A stretch of 64,000 nt of DNA, taken from assembly GCF_001661265.1 (NCBI RefSeq), contig NW_017567002.1, positions 124,001 through 188,000 of the forward strand, read 5' to 3'. Origin of the DNA: Saitoella complicata NRRL Y-17804. Taxonomy: Eukaryota; Ascomycota; Saitoellomycetes; Saitoellales; Saitoellaceae. The position numbers and the translations under genes are program-made. Below are positions 9,734 to 21,161 of the stretch, in pieces (within the stretch, counting starts at the first letter, position 1; every line of letters begins with the position of its first letter). A model generated the notes under the pieces. The model did not search any database. It had not been told where the DNA came from and saw only the letters and a list, made by a program, of their open reading frames with translations.

Positions 9734-11378
9734 ATGTCCTCGGTCGTCTCTACCGAACCCACTACCTCTGCGACTTCTGCCAGCGAGTCAAAGCGTGCTC
9801 TCAAGCGCCGTTTGAAGGCAGAGCGTGCGGCTGCTCAGGCTACCACCGTCGAAGACGCTTTGAAGGCCGTGAAGGAGATTGAGCCCATTCCGGAGGAGCT
9901 GCAATTGGAGGACTTCCAGATTCCGGAGGAGGACTCGACTGCGAGTCCGTATGCTGAGGCAGTACAGAAGAGGATCAGGGTCCTTAGGAAGAAGCAGGTG
10001 TGTTACCAAACGTATAAGATGCTGTGTAGCGTCTTCTAACATCGGCACAGGAACGCATTGAGAAGTACGAGCAGCAGAAGGCTGAGGGCAAAGTTGCGTT
10101 GAACGCTGACCAGATCGCACTCATCAACTCCAAAGAAGCCGTCACCACCGCACTTGCCGAACTCTCCAGTCTTATCGAGCCTTTCACTACTTTCACTAAA
10201 GAATCTCAATCCACTAACCGCGACCGTCTTCGTTCGGTCCAACGCGCTGTTGCTAACGCCGTCGTCAAGGCCCGCGAACAGGGTCGCGAGGAGGGAAGGA
10301 AGGATGTGCTGGTATTGGTTAGGTTCCTGAGGACGGCTAGTTATGTCCGTGTCAACCCTAGGGGCAGCGATGCGGAGAATGACGCGAGTGAGGCGGTGTT
10401 GGGTATGGTCTACGAGGGTAACGAGGAGAGTTGCGAGATTGTGAGGAAGATCGCATCCGAGAGCACCGAGGCTATCCCCGAAAGCTCCGTTACATGTGTG
10501 TGAGGCCGGACGACTGTCTTGATTAGTTACTGACTCAGCCTCGCATAGATGCCCAACTCAAGGCCATCGTCGACGAAGTCATGGCTCCCGAACCCGAGCC
10601 TGAATCCGAAGTTGCCGAGCAGCTTACAGAGGCACAAGGTCAGCAGATGACTCCAGAGGAAGACCACAAAGCTGAGACTGGGAGCGTGTGCTCAGAGTCC
10701 TCCTCGATCGCTCACGAAGCTGTCGTCCCATCTGGCGGTATCTCCTTCTTGAACGAGAGTGAGATTGGAGGTGAGGGGAAGATTTGACGAGTCAGAACTG
10801 TTTGCTAACTTTTCCTCACAGCCCACCAACCCCATGAGGATTCCGTCTCCGTCCCTTCTTACGCCGAAGGCGCTCTCGCTGAGGCGCTCGATGCTAACGT
10901 GACGGAGCCTACCGCTCCCTCGATGTCCTTTGAGGACGACACGGGTGCGCAACAACACGTCGCCGCTACCGCTACCCTCTCTTCTGCTGACGGAGGCGCT
11001 AATCTCGCTGCAGAGGGATGGGAAAACCCCACCACCAACAGCACCCCACCTGTCCCCACCGCTGTCGAGGTGACCCCAGCTGCTCCTCAAGAACAGCAGC
11101 AGCAGCAGCAACAGAACGGTGGCCAGAAGAACCGAGGCGGACGTCGTAATGGAGGACAAACCGGTAACAGGGGACCTCGTCAGCAGAATGGCGAGGGTCA
11201 GGGAGAGAGACAGAACCAGAACCCGGGTCAAGGCCGTGGACAGGGTCGTGGACGTGGTGGAAGGGGAGGACAGAGTCAGGGACAAGGACAAGGACCGAGA
11301 GGAGGTAGGGGAGGTCAGGGTCAGCAGGGTGGTAACAGGCCTCCTAGGCAGCAGCAGCCGCAACAGCAGCAGCAGTAG
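9734..11378 (+). CDS. Caprin-like coiled-coil protein with RGG tail
   Basis: Four exons, 9734-9997, 10051-10495, 10549-10770 and 10822-11378, give 495 residues. Introns are 51-53 nt with CTAAC or CTGAC branches. After a Ser/Thr-rich start there is a coiled coil around residues 78-120 (KRIRVLRKKQERIEKYEQQK then LNADQIALINSKE) resembling the dimerisation helix of caprin-1. An alpha-helical region follows to about residue 235, then an acidic, low-complexity stretch, and finally a Gln/Gly/Arg-rich tail from about residue 400 with repeated RGG/RGQ units. Caprins bind mRNA and promote granule assembly with G3BP. The caprin link rests on helix pattern and overall architecture, so it is moderate; an RNA-binding role is likely from the RGG tail. 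Confidence 0.7.
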
Positions 11379-11518
11379 GCATAAGCATGGAACTTGGTGA
11401 GGTAGGGTGAGTTAATTTCTTGGCACATGATTGCATTTGTGGAGAGCAGGCAGAAAAGACAAAATGCTTCACTTCCACTCCTATTTCCATCCCGATGCCA
11501 CTTCCCGATATTTCGGGC

Positions 11519-13497
11519 CTAAAACTTGTACTTCTCCTTCTTCTTGTCCCCCGCCTGCACCGTCTTCTGCCTCTTCCTCGCAGCCTTCGCCGCCTGCTCC
11601 GCAACCATATCCGACAAATCCTCCTGGAAGCCATGTTTCTCAACCGCCTGCCTCGCTCTTTCACTCTCGTACGCCGCACGTAACTGCTCCTCGCTGAGGT
11701 CTTCCCCGCCTTCGAGGGCGGAGGGGTCGAGAGCGACGTTCACCCCGTCCATACTTTTTCGTTTTCGGGATTCTTCTTGGCCCAGGATGGGTGGACGGCC
11801 AGTGGCGGCGGCAATATCGTAGCCGTGTTGCGAACCCATGAAGCCACGGATTTTCTGGTTTTGTTCCGGTAGGATGGCATACAAACTTCGTCCTGAATGG
11901 TCTTCTTCGTCTTCGAGTTCCGCACGCTGTTTCCGTAATTCGATAAACTCCGGTGTCTCGAGGCCAGAGGGGACAGCGGAGGCCATGCCGGAGGGTGTCG
12001 CGATCCCTGAGGGAGTTTCGAGGCCGCCGGCCATGCTCGCTCCGTCGACTTCTTCGTCTTCCTCCTCCCCATCTTCTTCTTCTTCTTCCTCCTCTTCCTC
12101 GTCGTCCTCCTCGACCTCCTCGAGTTGTCCGAAGAGATTGCGTTCGATTGGCTCTCCTGGATCAAGCGGCTTCCCACCCTTCTCCAGAACCCCAAACACA
12201 TCTCCCCAAAGCGGCCGATTGAACTCATCGACAGGCGGCTTTCCCCACCCACCCGGATGGAATCCCCATTGTGCTCCTGACGGAATCGGTGCGTTAAGCC
12301 CGGGGATGCGGAGAGAGGGATAGGATGGCGGAGGTCCGAATCGTTGCATGTTGATAAGCCAGGGTGGGGGTGCGCCGGGGGGGATGTTGAGTGCTTCTTT
12401 GAGATCGTCCGAGAGGTCGCCCGGGCGTTTTGAGTGGAGGTTCGTCTCGAACTCCTTCCCCTCATAATATACCTCTCCATACTCCGTCATATGTGGTTTC
12501 GTCTGGAACCGGAAAAATGCGTCATGGAGTTTTTGGTAGTCCATATCCAGTCGACCCATCTTTGGTTGCATCTTTGATCGCATTTTTTGTTTGAGGGATT
12601 GGGCTGCTTCTTTTTCTTGGACGTTTGAGCGCATTTCAGCGATACCGGTTTGTTTGATGAATTCTGGTAACTCGAATGGAGGTTTTTCGATACCCCTCTT
12701 ACTCGACAGATAGTCTCGTTTTTGGGACCAGTGTGCGGGGACGGGGACCGTATTTCTGTACGATTTAAGATGTACCAACAATCGCGGATCTTGTGCCGTA
12801 ACGTCCGTCCACTCCACCACATCGGGTTTCTTGACCAACTGTTTCAGCTCGGCAACGGTTAATCTGTTCATCTTTCTCGCTTTCTTTTTAGACATTTTTT
12901 GGTCTTGTTCGTTGTCTGAATCTTCCGATGGGATATCGTCATCGTCATTGTACATCACCTCGCCTTTGTCTTCAGTTGTTGTGAGGGTTTGAGCGGTGGA
13001 GTCTGATTCGGATGCGTTGAAGCGTTCGAAGACTTTTTTGAATTCGGCGTAGGCGGGGTCGTCTTCGCTTACTTCGAAGGTGGTTAGGATCGTGTCGGGG
13101 TCGGATTTGGCCACATTCTCTACTCGCAATTTCGGGGCGGGGGTATTCGCGACCTAAAAACAGTTAGCCATCGAACACAACGAATGCTGACATGACATAC
13201 CGATTCAACATCAGACATATCAGACATACTCTCCTCCCTCCCAGCCAACTTCTTGCTCTTCCTTTTCTCCCTCTTCAACTGTGCTTTACTCTTTACCGCC
13301 TTTTTACTCGGCGTTCCTTCCAAACCTGACACGGGAACCGCCGGGATCGATGGTGCATCCACGTTACCGATGTTCGGTGCGATACTGTCTGTTCTGCTCG
13401 TGCCGGATCCCTCTGCGGGAAGACCCATGTCGGAAGCTGATCCTGCTGTTTGGCCGTTGGGGAGTTGGTGAGCGAAGGGGGCTTGCTCGGAAACCAT
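11519..13497 (-). CDS. CUS1: Splicing factor 3B subunit 2 (SF3b145/Cus1)
   Basis: Two exons (13201-13497 and 11519-13153) around a 47-nt intron give 643 residues. The core is unmistakable: KKARKMNRLTVAELKQLV and PDVVEWTDVTAQDPRLLVHL belong to the DUF382 region, and ALNIPPGAPPPWLINMQRFG then GAQWGFHPGGWGKPPVDEFN form the PSP proline-rich domain. An acidic block follows (runs of Glu near residue 450) and a basic C-terminus ends it. SF3B2 sits in the SF3b part of the U2 snRNP, binds p14/SF3B4, and helps anchor U2 to the branch point. The intron-dense genome makes it essential in all likelihood. The gene converges on the caprin-like gene, 140 bp apart. Confidence 0.95.
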
Positions 13498-13856
13498 GGT
13501 GGAGGTGTGTGCTGGATTGGATGTCAGTGTGTATGGCGGTGAGTTCACGTATGCACAGTGCTGCAGTACGCGAGTCGAGAAATCCGGAGGAGCTCCGTTC
13601 AAGACCTCGAGCCGGGAATCAATTGAAGGGGGAAAGACTGCTCAATTCACAATCACAAAGCTATCTGTCACTCTTGATTGCCCGTCTGTAAACAATTCAA
13701 ACAAGGTGTGGCCGTCGGGACACCGCCCTGCGCACACGGCCCCAGCAGCCTCACGGAGCGATGCAACCGAACGCTTGCACCTCCACGCTGTCACCTTCCA
13801 CAAAAAATCCCCTCAAAACACCTCGACAAAACACTCCTTGATCCGCGACCAATTGC
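13498..13856. promoter_or_regulatory. Divergent promoter between SF3B2 and transporter
   Basis: 359 bp between start codons. No convincing TATA box or coding frame. Confidence 0.4.
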
Positions 13857-15176
13857 ATGTTCAAGATGATGCATCGACCGCGGACGTTCTCACATAGTTC
13901 CACGGCGCCGTTACCCTACAATTCCGGTGTGGGTGTCGAGGGAGACAGACACGCCCGCTACCAACAATTCTTCCAATCCCGAACACCAAACGCAGAATTC
14001 CTCGCCGCACCCCCAATACCCACCTCGAAAATGCAACGCTCCCCCTTCGCGCCCCTCCTCTCCCTCCTCACCGCCGTCGCACCCTCACTATCGATATCAT
14101 CCCACATGGTCGTGTTCTGCACTCTCTGCGCACTCTGGTACACCTCCTCAACAATAACAAACATGTCCTCGAAATCAATCATGAACGCATTTCCGTACCC
14201 CCTCACCCTGACCTTCATCCAATTCTTCTTCGTTGCGGCGTGGTGCGCGATCGCGGCCTCGGTATCGAAGGTTTCGGGGAAAGGGATTATGGGGAATCGG
14301 GGCGGTCTGAGGTGGCCGACGAGGGAGGTGTTGATGACGACGGGGCCGTTGACGGGGTTTCAGGTTTTGGGGCATGTGTTTGGGAGTGTGGCCACCGGTA
14401 GGGTACCGGTGCATACGGTGCATACGGTCAAAGCGTTGTCACCACTCTTCACCGTCCTCGCCTATCGCACGATTTTTAACATCAAATACACGCCCGCGAC
14501 GTATGCGTCACTCTTTCCGCTCACGCTGGGCGTCATGTTAGCTTGCTCATTCCAGCTCAGTGTGAATTTGGTGGGGTTGAGTTGTGCGTTGGGGAGTACC
14601 CTCGTTTTCGTCACGCAGAATATCTTTAGCAAGAAGTTGTTGACGCACGACGAACCGCTGCATCCTGACCAGCGGAAAAAACTGGATAAGCTGAATTTGA
14701 TGTTTTACAGCAGCGGGATGGCATTCCTCGTCATGTTCCCGTTGTGGATCAGGTATGAGGGATACGCCCTTCTTACGAACGGCCGAATTGAGGGAAAGGA
14801 AGTCGGCGTCACGACGGGTACGCTACAGCTTAGATTTTGGGCAAACGGCACCGCGCACTTTGCCCAAAACCTCCTCGCGTTCACACTCCTCGGCACGACC
14901 TCCCCAGTAACTTACTCCATCGCATCCCTCATCAAACGCATATTCGTCATCACCATCTCCATCCTCTGGTTCTCGCAACCGACCTCCACCATTCAAGGGG
15001 TGGGGATCGTGTTGACGTTTGTGGGGTTGTGGATGTATGATCGGAGTAAGGTTAGGAAGGATTTGGGGAGGGGGGAGAGGAGGGTTGAGGATGCTGTTAT
15101 GGGGGAGCAGGCCGGGTTGCCGATGGTTATGGGGGATGTTGTTAAGGAGGGGAAGGGAAATGGGCATTTGGCATAG
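13857..15176 (+). CDS. Triose-phosphate/nucleotide-sugar transporter family protein (Sly41-like)
   Basis: An intronless 439-residue protein with about eight to ten membrane helices starting near residue 80. Family marks are YTSSTITNMSSKSIMNAFPY (first helix and the conserved N-K-x-x-N-type turn), GVPVHTVHTVKALSPLFTV in the form RVPVHTVHTVKALSPLFTV, and SPVTYSIASLIKRIFVI in the last third, all typical of the TPT branch of the drug/metabolite transporter superfamily. A cytosolic N-terminal tail of about 60 residues carries basic and Ser-rich sequence; the ATG at 13869 is an equally good start. The yeast relative Sly41 acts in the ER-Golgi membrane; the substrate is unknown. Confidence 0.88.
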   Translation: MFKMMHRPRTFSHSSTAPLPYNSGVGVEGDRHARYQQFFQSRTPNAEFLAAPPIPTSKMQRSPFAPLLSLLTAVAPSLSISSHMVVFCTLCALWYTSSTITNMSSKSIMNAFPYPLTLTFIQFFFVAAWCAIAASVSKVSGKGIMGNRGGLRWPTREVLMTTGPLTGFQVLGHVFGSVATGRVPVHTVHTVKALSPLFTVLAYRTIFNIKYTPATYASLFPLTLGVMLACSFQLSVNLVGLSCALGSTLVFVTQNIFSKKLLTHDEPLHPDQRKKLDKLNLMFYSSGMAFLVMFPLWIRYEGYALLTNGRIEGKEVGVTTGTLQLRFWANGTAHFAQNLLAFTLLGTTSPVTYSIASLIKRIFVITISILWFSQPTSTIQGVGIVLTFVGLWMYDRSKVRKDLGRGERRVEDAVMGEQAGLPMVMGDVVKEGKGNGHLA

Positions 15177-15655
15177 AGGATACCGTTTACAGTTACGGCT
15201 ACAGTGGAACTGGCATAGCGATAGGATTTAAGCTTTAATAGACTTCGCGGAGGTCAGGCTCCGCGCACATCCGGATCCCTGCCGAACACCCCCAACCGCA
15301 CCCGGAAAGCGATCGGAATATACGGAACATCCTCCGCCATCCTCAACCAACCTTCCTAGGGCTTCTCCCTCCCCTTCTTCGTCACGACAACCGGGCGATT
15401 TCGGAGCGCTGTGGGTCACCCCGCCGCTGGACCCGCGCGGACGCAACGACGCTATGAGGGCCGTACTCGTTGCGGGGAACACCAATCAGATCCACTCAAC
15501 CGATTGACGCTGCACAGCCCAACCAGACCACCGAGGACGGAGGTGTATATAACCTCGAAGCTTGCCCTATACCCACGGACAGACCCTGATATACCATCGG
15601 ACGAAGCGATCCATCTGGAGCTTGCGGATCAATTGGCATTGGAAGATATCACGCA
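15177..15655. promoter_or_regulatory. Intergenic upstream of YHM2
   Basis: 479 bp holding the 3' flank of the transporter and the YHM2 promoter. Nothing coding recognised. Confidence 0.4.
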
Positions 15656-16782
15656 ATGGCACCCCCAGCTACCACCGCACCCGTCGCGCCAGGCGACTCG
15701 ACAAAGAAGAAGCCCGTCTCGTACTCCAATTTGCTTTTGGGAAGTGGAATGAACTTGTTTGAGTACGTACCGCACTGCAATGGCTCAAAACCTCGGTCGG
15801 TGTTGACGTGTGACGTAATAGGGTGTCGACACTCGGTCAGCCTCTCGAGGTCTTGAAGGTAAGCATTTGGTCCAGTTGCTATTCTATAATGTTCAAAACG
15901 CTAATTGACGTGTTTCTAGACACACATGGCCGCAAACCGCCAAGACAACATCGTTACCGCGTTCAAGAAGACTTGGGGGCGTGGTGGTGTCAAGGGTTTC
16001 TACCAGGGTTTGATCCCATGGGCCTGGATTGAGGCTTCGACGAAGGGAGCTGTGTTGTTGTTTACTGCGAGTGAGTTGGAGTATGCGGCGAAGGCTGCGG
16101 GTGCGAATCCCTTCTTGGCGGGTATGCTCGGTGGTATGGGTGGTGGTATCGCGCAGGCCTACGCGACGGTTCGTCACACTTCTCTCCCTTCTACTAAGGA
16201 CGTGAATGCTAACACAATGACACATAGATGGGATTCTGCACATGTATGAAAACAGTCGAAATCACCCGCCACAAAGTCGCCGCGGCAGGCGTGAAACCCC
16301 CAGGCACGATGCACACCTTCCTCGACATCTACCGCCGCGAAGGAATCCGCGGAATCAACAAAGGCGTCAACGCCGTCGCCATCCGACAATGCACAAACTG
16401 GGGCTCGCGTATCGGACTCTCGCGTCTCGCGGAAGGCTGGATCCGTAAAGCCACGCACAAAGAACACGGCGAAAAGCTGTCTGCGGCCGAACGGATTGGA
16501 GCGAGTGTTATTGGTGGTGGGTTGAGTGCGTGGAATCAGCCGATTGAGGTTATTAGGGTTGAGATGCAGAGTGCGAAGGCTGACCCGAATCGTCCGGCGA
16601 AGATGACGGTTGGGAGTGCGTTTAGGTATATTTATCAGAATAATGGTGTGAAGGGGTTGTATCGGGGTGTTACGCCCAGGATTGGGTTGGGTGTTTGGCA
16701 GACGGTTTGTATGGTTAGTTTTGCGGATATTGCGAGGGGGTATATCGAGAAGATGACGGGTGAGAACCCGGTTGGTCATTAA
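15656..16782 (+). CDS. YHM2: Mitochondrial citrate/oxoglutarate carrier Yhm2
   Basis: Four exons, 15656-15762, 15822-15858, 15920-16168 and 16228-16782, give 315 residues; exon 2 is only 37 nt. The product aligns closely with yeast Yhm2: KKPVSYSNLLLG, TLGQPLEVLK, WAWIEASTKGAVLLF, MGFCTCMKTVEITRHK, GINKGVNAVAIRQ, SAWNQPIEVIRVEMQS and GLYRGVTPRIGLGVWQT. It is a six-helix mitochondrial carrier with three repeats, although the signature PxD/ExxK/R is modified, as known for Yhm2. It exchanges citrate for 2-oxoglutarate across the inner membrane and so exports reducing power and carbon; in yeast it also binds mitochondrial DNA. Confidence 0.96.
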
Positions 16783-18333
16783 GTTTGAGGAAGAGCTAGC
16801 GAGGTGGTTTGGCATATCGTTAAGGACGGGAGGGAAGCCGAAAAGCGTGATGTTGCCAGCGGAGGTAATGGCCATTTTGGATTGTTTTGTTTTTTGCTAT
16901 ATCTAGATACCAATGATTTTCTCATGGACCTTGTGCGCGCATCACCTCTCCTGCTTTGCGGGTAATTTCCTACAGTCGTCACCTCCATGACGACTCTTGA
17001 TACGACTGTCACGTTCAACCCCTCTTGTAATCTCGACACAAAGACATCTCTCAACATTGCAATTGAGCCGCAATTGCAATTGGAATCACACCGGTTTTCC
17101 CACCGGATCGAACGGCAACCAAAACGGCCCTCTGCGGAGCCGCCAAGCCAGACGTCTCTCAGCCATGCGCCATGGGCTGGTGAGGCGGTAAGGAGACGAA
17201 AAGAGAGAAGAAGCTTGGGATCAAAGCGTAGAAACAAGGGTTGTTTCTGGGGAAGAAGGCACTGAGTAGGATAATCGCTGGTGTCACGGACTGTTCAGTG
17301 CCGGGCTCGGAACGAGGTCGGTACGAGGAGCCCGGGGGTTGTCATGGCCAAGCCTGCGATCGGGTGTTACGTATGGATACAATAACGAACACGAGATGTA
17401 AGCGAGGAGAACTCGGACATCATCCGAAGGTCTATTTTTATCAGATGATAGCCGCGGGAGGAGAGCGGATGTATGCACATGATCATGACCTGACTGGGCA
17501 TTAAGGTTAGGAAGGCGGACCGAAACCTTCCGAACCCCCCACGGTGGATTAGAAGAACGGCCCAACCTTACCATCACACGGACAATGTTCATCGGGCACA
17601 AACAGCTCACAGTTTGACTCCTTTGCCAGCGCTGTTTGTGCGATATAGGTCCCTTCATCCCTCCATCCCTGTCGTAGCACACCTCTGAAACCGCCAACTG
17701 CCAAGTCTCGGGCGCGCCGATCGACCGGGAGCGGCGTTGCACCGTGCATAGACAGACTAGAGCCTGCCCTTTTCCTGGGCAAATTTAGCCGACAAGCTAT
17801 AGCAGCTGTTTTGTTAGTACGCCAAGAAAGACCTTTGGTAGCGGTGATGATGGCGCCGAAGACAATGCTCTTCCGTAGCCTTAACGTCCTTGGCGACGAC
17901 GAACCATGCCATTCGTATACCGACGGCCTCACTTTGACTCCCATACGAAGAAGCATACGTAGGTGCATCGGCCCGGAATTCGACCGGAGAAGCTTGGCAG
18001 GAGACGCTGTAACCTTCGGTGGCAGGCCTTCATATACCTGTGTAGAGACGACTTTTCTCGGAACCCAACCTTACTCCAGCCTCTTCAACGAGCATACAGC
18101 ATACAGCATACGTCTCGTTCCATACGATCCCCGTGACTGCGCTCTTTCGTCGCGTATATCCGGAGGCATATGATCACTGGTAGATCCACTCTCTTATCCT
18201 GACTTCACGACTGCGACAGCATACAAGAGCGTTCAAGTATCACTAACATCGGCATTCACGACCAAGCTTCAGAGCGCACGGTCCTCAACTTACATTTCTT
18301 ATTTCTTCGTTCGATTCACTTCAACGTTACCGC
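16783..18333. other. 1.55 kb intergenic region, no gene recognised
   Basis: The region between YHM2 and the LicD gene holds several open frames of 60-150 codons on both strands, but none shows a domain, biased codons or consistent splicing. A palindrome-rich patch with repeated CAATTG and GCAATT words lies at 17058-17085, and three copies of AGCATAC at about 18094-18115. It is one of the three largest gaps in the window and could hold a non-coding RNA or promoter elements. Confidence 0.4.
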
Positions 18334-19562
18334 ATGCATATCCTCATCCCCCTCCTTCTCCTCCTCACCTCACCACTCACCTCCGCCTACAAGTACTTCC
18401 ACGAACCCAGAGGCTTCGTACACTTCGACATCCGCTACTTCAAAGGTCCCGGCGTCGGCCCAACAGTCACCGAAGACGGCAAGAAAGATACACTGAGACG
18501 AATCATGAGGGCATACTTGCGGGTATGCAACACGGAGAACGTTGAGACTTGGTTGGCGCATGGAACACTGTTAGGGTGAGTCTTTCTCCTTCCTCGACTT
18601 AAGCTTTTTCGTGGTGCGTCGGCATCGTCGGAGCGGTTTAAGGTTGTCGCGGATGTTTTGAGCATGCGTGCTAATTTTGAGGCATTTTTGCTAGATGGTG
18701 GTGGAATGGAAAGATCCTCCCTTGGGACGAAGATCTCGATACACAGGTTTCCCACGGAGGAATCCTGCACCTTGCGAAGCTCAACTACACAACATGGACC
18801 ATCGACTCGTCCGATCGTGAAGCCATCCCGAAGATTCTGAACACTACCCATAACCACACGCCTGAATCTCTGGATCAGCATTTGGGTGGGTTGCAGGCAA
18901 CGGAGGGGCAGTATACGTATCTGATGGATGTGAACCCGCACTCCTCTGAACGCGTCAAAGGCGATGGGAGGAATGTCATTGACGCACGGTTTATCGACAC
19001 AACCACGGGTCTCTACGTCGATATCACCGCCATCGCCGAGACGTACCCCCTCTGGCTTCCCAACGTCTTTTCCTGCAAGAACAACCACAGATACGCGAAA
19101 GGAGACATCTGGCCCCTCCGAGAATCGGAGTACGAGGGCATGACAGCATGGGTCCCATACGACTACGAAAGCGTCCTCGTACAAGAGTACCGCCGGAAAA
19201 GTGTTAGTCTGAGTCGCTTCCACGGCCACACCTTCGACTACGACAAAATGGAATGGATCCCCGACGCCCAGCGCTCCAGAACCGGAAGCACCCTCTCGCC
19301 AGGTCAAAGTCAGACGAATAGGGAAGCGGACGATAAAATGAAGAAAGCGTTGGAGATGATGAAGCAGAATAGACTTGAGCGACAGAAGCAGAAGGAGGAA
19401 CAGGATCGGTTGAAGAAGGAGCAGCAGGAGAGGTTGGTGAAGGAAAAGTTGAGGCAGGAGGAGGAGGCGAAGAAAGCTACGGAGAAGCAGAAGGCAGAGA
19501 TGGAGGCTGCGAAGCAGGCTAACGGGACTACTTCGACGACGACGACGGCTGTGGAGGCGTAA
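18334..19562 (+). CDS. LicD-family phosphotransferase with Mnn4-like Lys/Glu tail
   Basis: Two exons (18334-18575 and 18695-19562) give 369 residues. A signal peptide covers residues 1-18. The LicD nucleotidyl/phosphotransferase core is seen at the exon junction: AHGTLLGWWWNGKILPWDED, where the H-G-T-L-L-G and P-W-D-x-D marks are diagnostic, followed by DARFIDTTTGLYVDITA. From about residue 282 the protein is a highly charged coiled coil of Lys/Glu/Gln repeats ending in a Thr-rich tip. Yeast Mnn4, needed for mannosylphosphate addition to glycans, has the same LicD core plus KE repeats. A Golgi-lumen role in glycan phosphorylation is inferred. A Chs7-like cell-wall gene follows on the same strand. 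Confidence 0.88.
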
Positions 19563-19881
19563 GATACGAACGCTGTTTTGCATCCGGGAATGGGTGTTCG
19601 TCGTTTGCTAGCATTGTTATACCAGGGATATCTATGCATTGAGCACTTACATCTAGCGATTGAGGTTGTCATTGCTCTGCTTGTCACGTACTTTTGCTGA
19701 GAACGCACCAGCTTTTGCGCACACCCTGCGGTTCCGCTTCACACGCTCAGACCCTCCACAGCCACGGAATAGAGGAAACAATCACAAGCACTCTGGAGCC
19801 CTCAAACGACGGATCCGCCTCACCCGCACTCTCATTCCCAACCAACTATGTCTACGTTCTTCGCCTTTATAGAACGACAAC
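19563..19881. other. Intergenic, LicD 3' flank and Chs7-like promoter
   Basis: 319 bp; no coding signal recognised beyond short chance frames. Confidence 0.35.
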
Positions 19882-21161
19882 ATGGGCGAATGGGGTAGTT
19901 TTGAGCGGTTGTGTCGTGCGTCGACGTTGCCGGTGTGTAACCTCTTTCCAGGAGCTCCGGTAAAGGAGTGTATACTGCGAGGAGCCGGGGGGAAGGTTCG
20001 GAATATCGGTAGAACTGTATCCTGGCAATTCCGGAATGCTGATTGCTGACGTGTGATGTTGTACAGGGGATATATGCCTCTGTATCTTGGCTCTCCTATT
20101 CACGCTCAAGCTGGTATGGAAGACGAGGATGAAGAGCGTAACTATAGGTACGGGAGTCATTTGTGTAAGACTACGCTTGGGCTAAGACGCCTTGTACAGG
20201 AGGTCGTGAAATACAACTATTCCTCTTTGGATACTTCCTTGCAACATTTCTCCAGGTCTTCAGTATCGGGGGGTGGTTGATTGATCGAACAGTATTAAAG
20301 GTATGCAAACTGGGTTAGAAAATACATGTAGGTGTTCTGATATGGTGTTGCACGCAGTGGTTCTCGGCTCTCGATGTTGCGGCGATTGTAGGAACTGCGT
20401 GGGTGCTGATGTTTGTCGCCATTGCGGGACTTACGCATGAGGTGATGAAAGGGGTGGTATTGTTCATGGTAGGAACAGATGGACATTCCTACATCCAACG
20501 TGCGAAGGGGCTGATGTTCTTTGATGCTATTGCGTACCCTGGCTACGGCTGTTCTGCTCTTCGTGGGTACAACCATCGCAAGGTGAAGCGGAGACACAAG
20601 TCTAGGGACTTACAGCCTAGGGACTTACAGCCTAGGCGGGAGCTAATCGCGTTCCCAGTCTACAAAGCGCTTTTGACTTTCCTGGTCATGATCCAGGCCC
20701 GCCTGGATCGTCATGGGAGAGCCATACCCTCTTCGTCCTCAATATCGTCTTGCCGGTCTTCACCGTGATCACCTACTTTATCATCTCAGCCGTAATCTCA
20801 CTCCACATCCTCGGTGAAACGAAACCCTTATGTACGTGAATGACCTGAGAAGTAGCTTTCCCTCAAAACCGGGGGCTCGCTGACTGGAGTTTTACGTACA
20901 GACCCCCTCGCGTACGCCTTTACGGGTTCCCTTTTCGCTCTCATCTTTACCTTCGTGGTCAGCGATGATATTTGTCGGAGTACACATGCGAGGATAGACG
21001 GATCCATGTTGGCTACGTTGTCGGTTTTGGTTGCGGTGTATAACGTGTGGAAATTTTGGGATGTGACTACGGAGGATGATTTCATGGATATTGCGGTGGA
21101 TAGTGACGGAGGCGTGAGAACCACCCTAAAACGAAGAAAAGATGAACTGTGGCTAACATAG
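19882..21161 (+). CDS. Chs7-type chitin synthase export chaperone-like protein, one junction unresolved
   Basis: A multi-exon membrane protein. Well-supported exons are 19882-20008, 20067-20147, 20200-20300, 20358 to about 20480, about 20530-20582, 20659-20831 and 20902-21161. Chs7 marks include GSFERLCRASTLPVCNLF at the start, GREIQLFLFGYFLATFLQ, LRTLATAVLLFVGTTIAS, WESHTLFVLNIVLPVFTV and VYNVWKFWDVTTEDDF near the end. Chs7 proteins are seven-helix ER proteins that let chitin synthase III leave the ER; relatives act on other cargos. The join between the exon starting WFSALDVAAIVGTAW (20358, frame 0) and the one holding LRTLAT (frame +1) cannot be made with canonical sites: a TGA at 20512 precedes the latter and no AG acceptor follows it. 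A frameshift, sequence error or odd splice is possible. Confidence 0.72.
20605..20634 (+). repeat. Two tandem copies of a 15-bp unit in an intron
   Basis: GGGACTTACAGCCTA occurs twice in a row inside the 76-nt intron 20583-20658 of the Chs7-like gene. Each copy contains a TTACAG, so the repeat multiplies potential acceptor sites upstream of the true branch (GCTAATC) and acceptor. Confidence 0.85.

Noticed and set aside
17284-18173. Overlapping frames of 120-150 codons in the large gap before the LicD gene
   Set aside because: They occur in several frames at once, have rare-codon-like composition and no domain.
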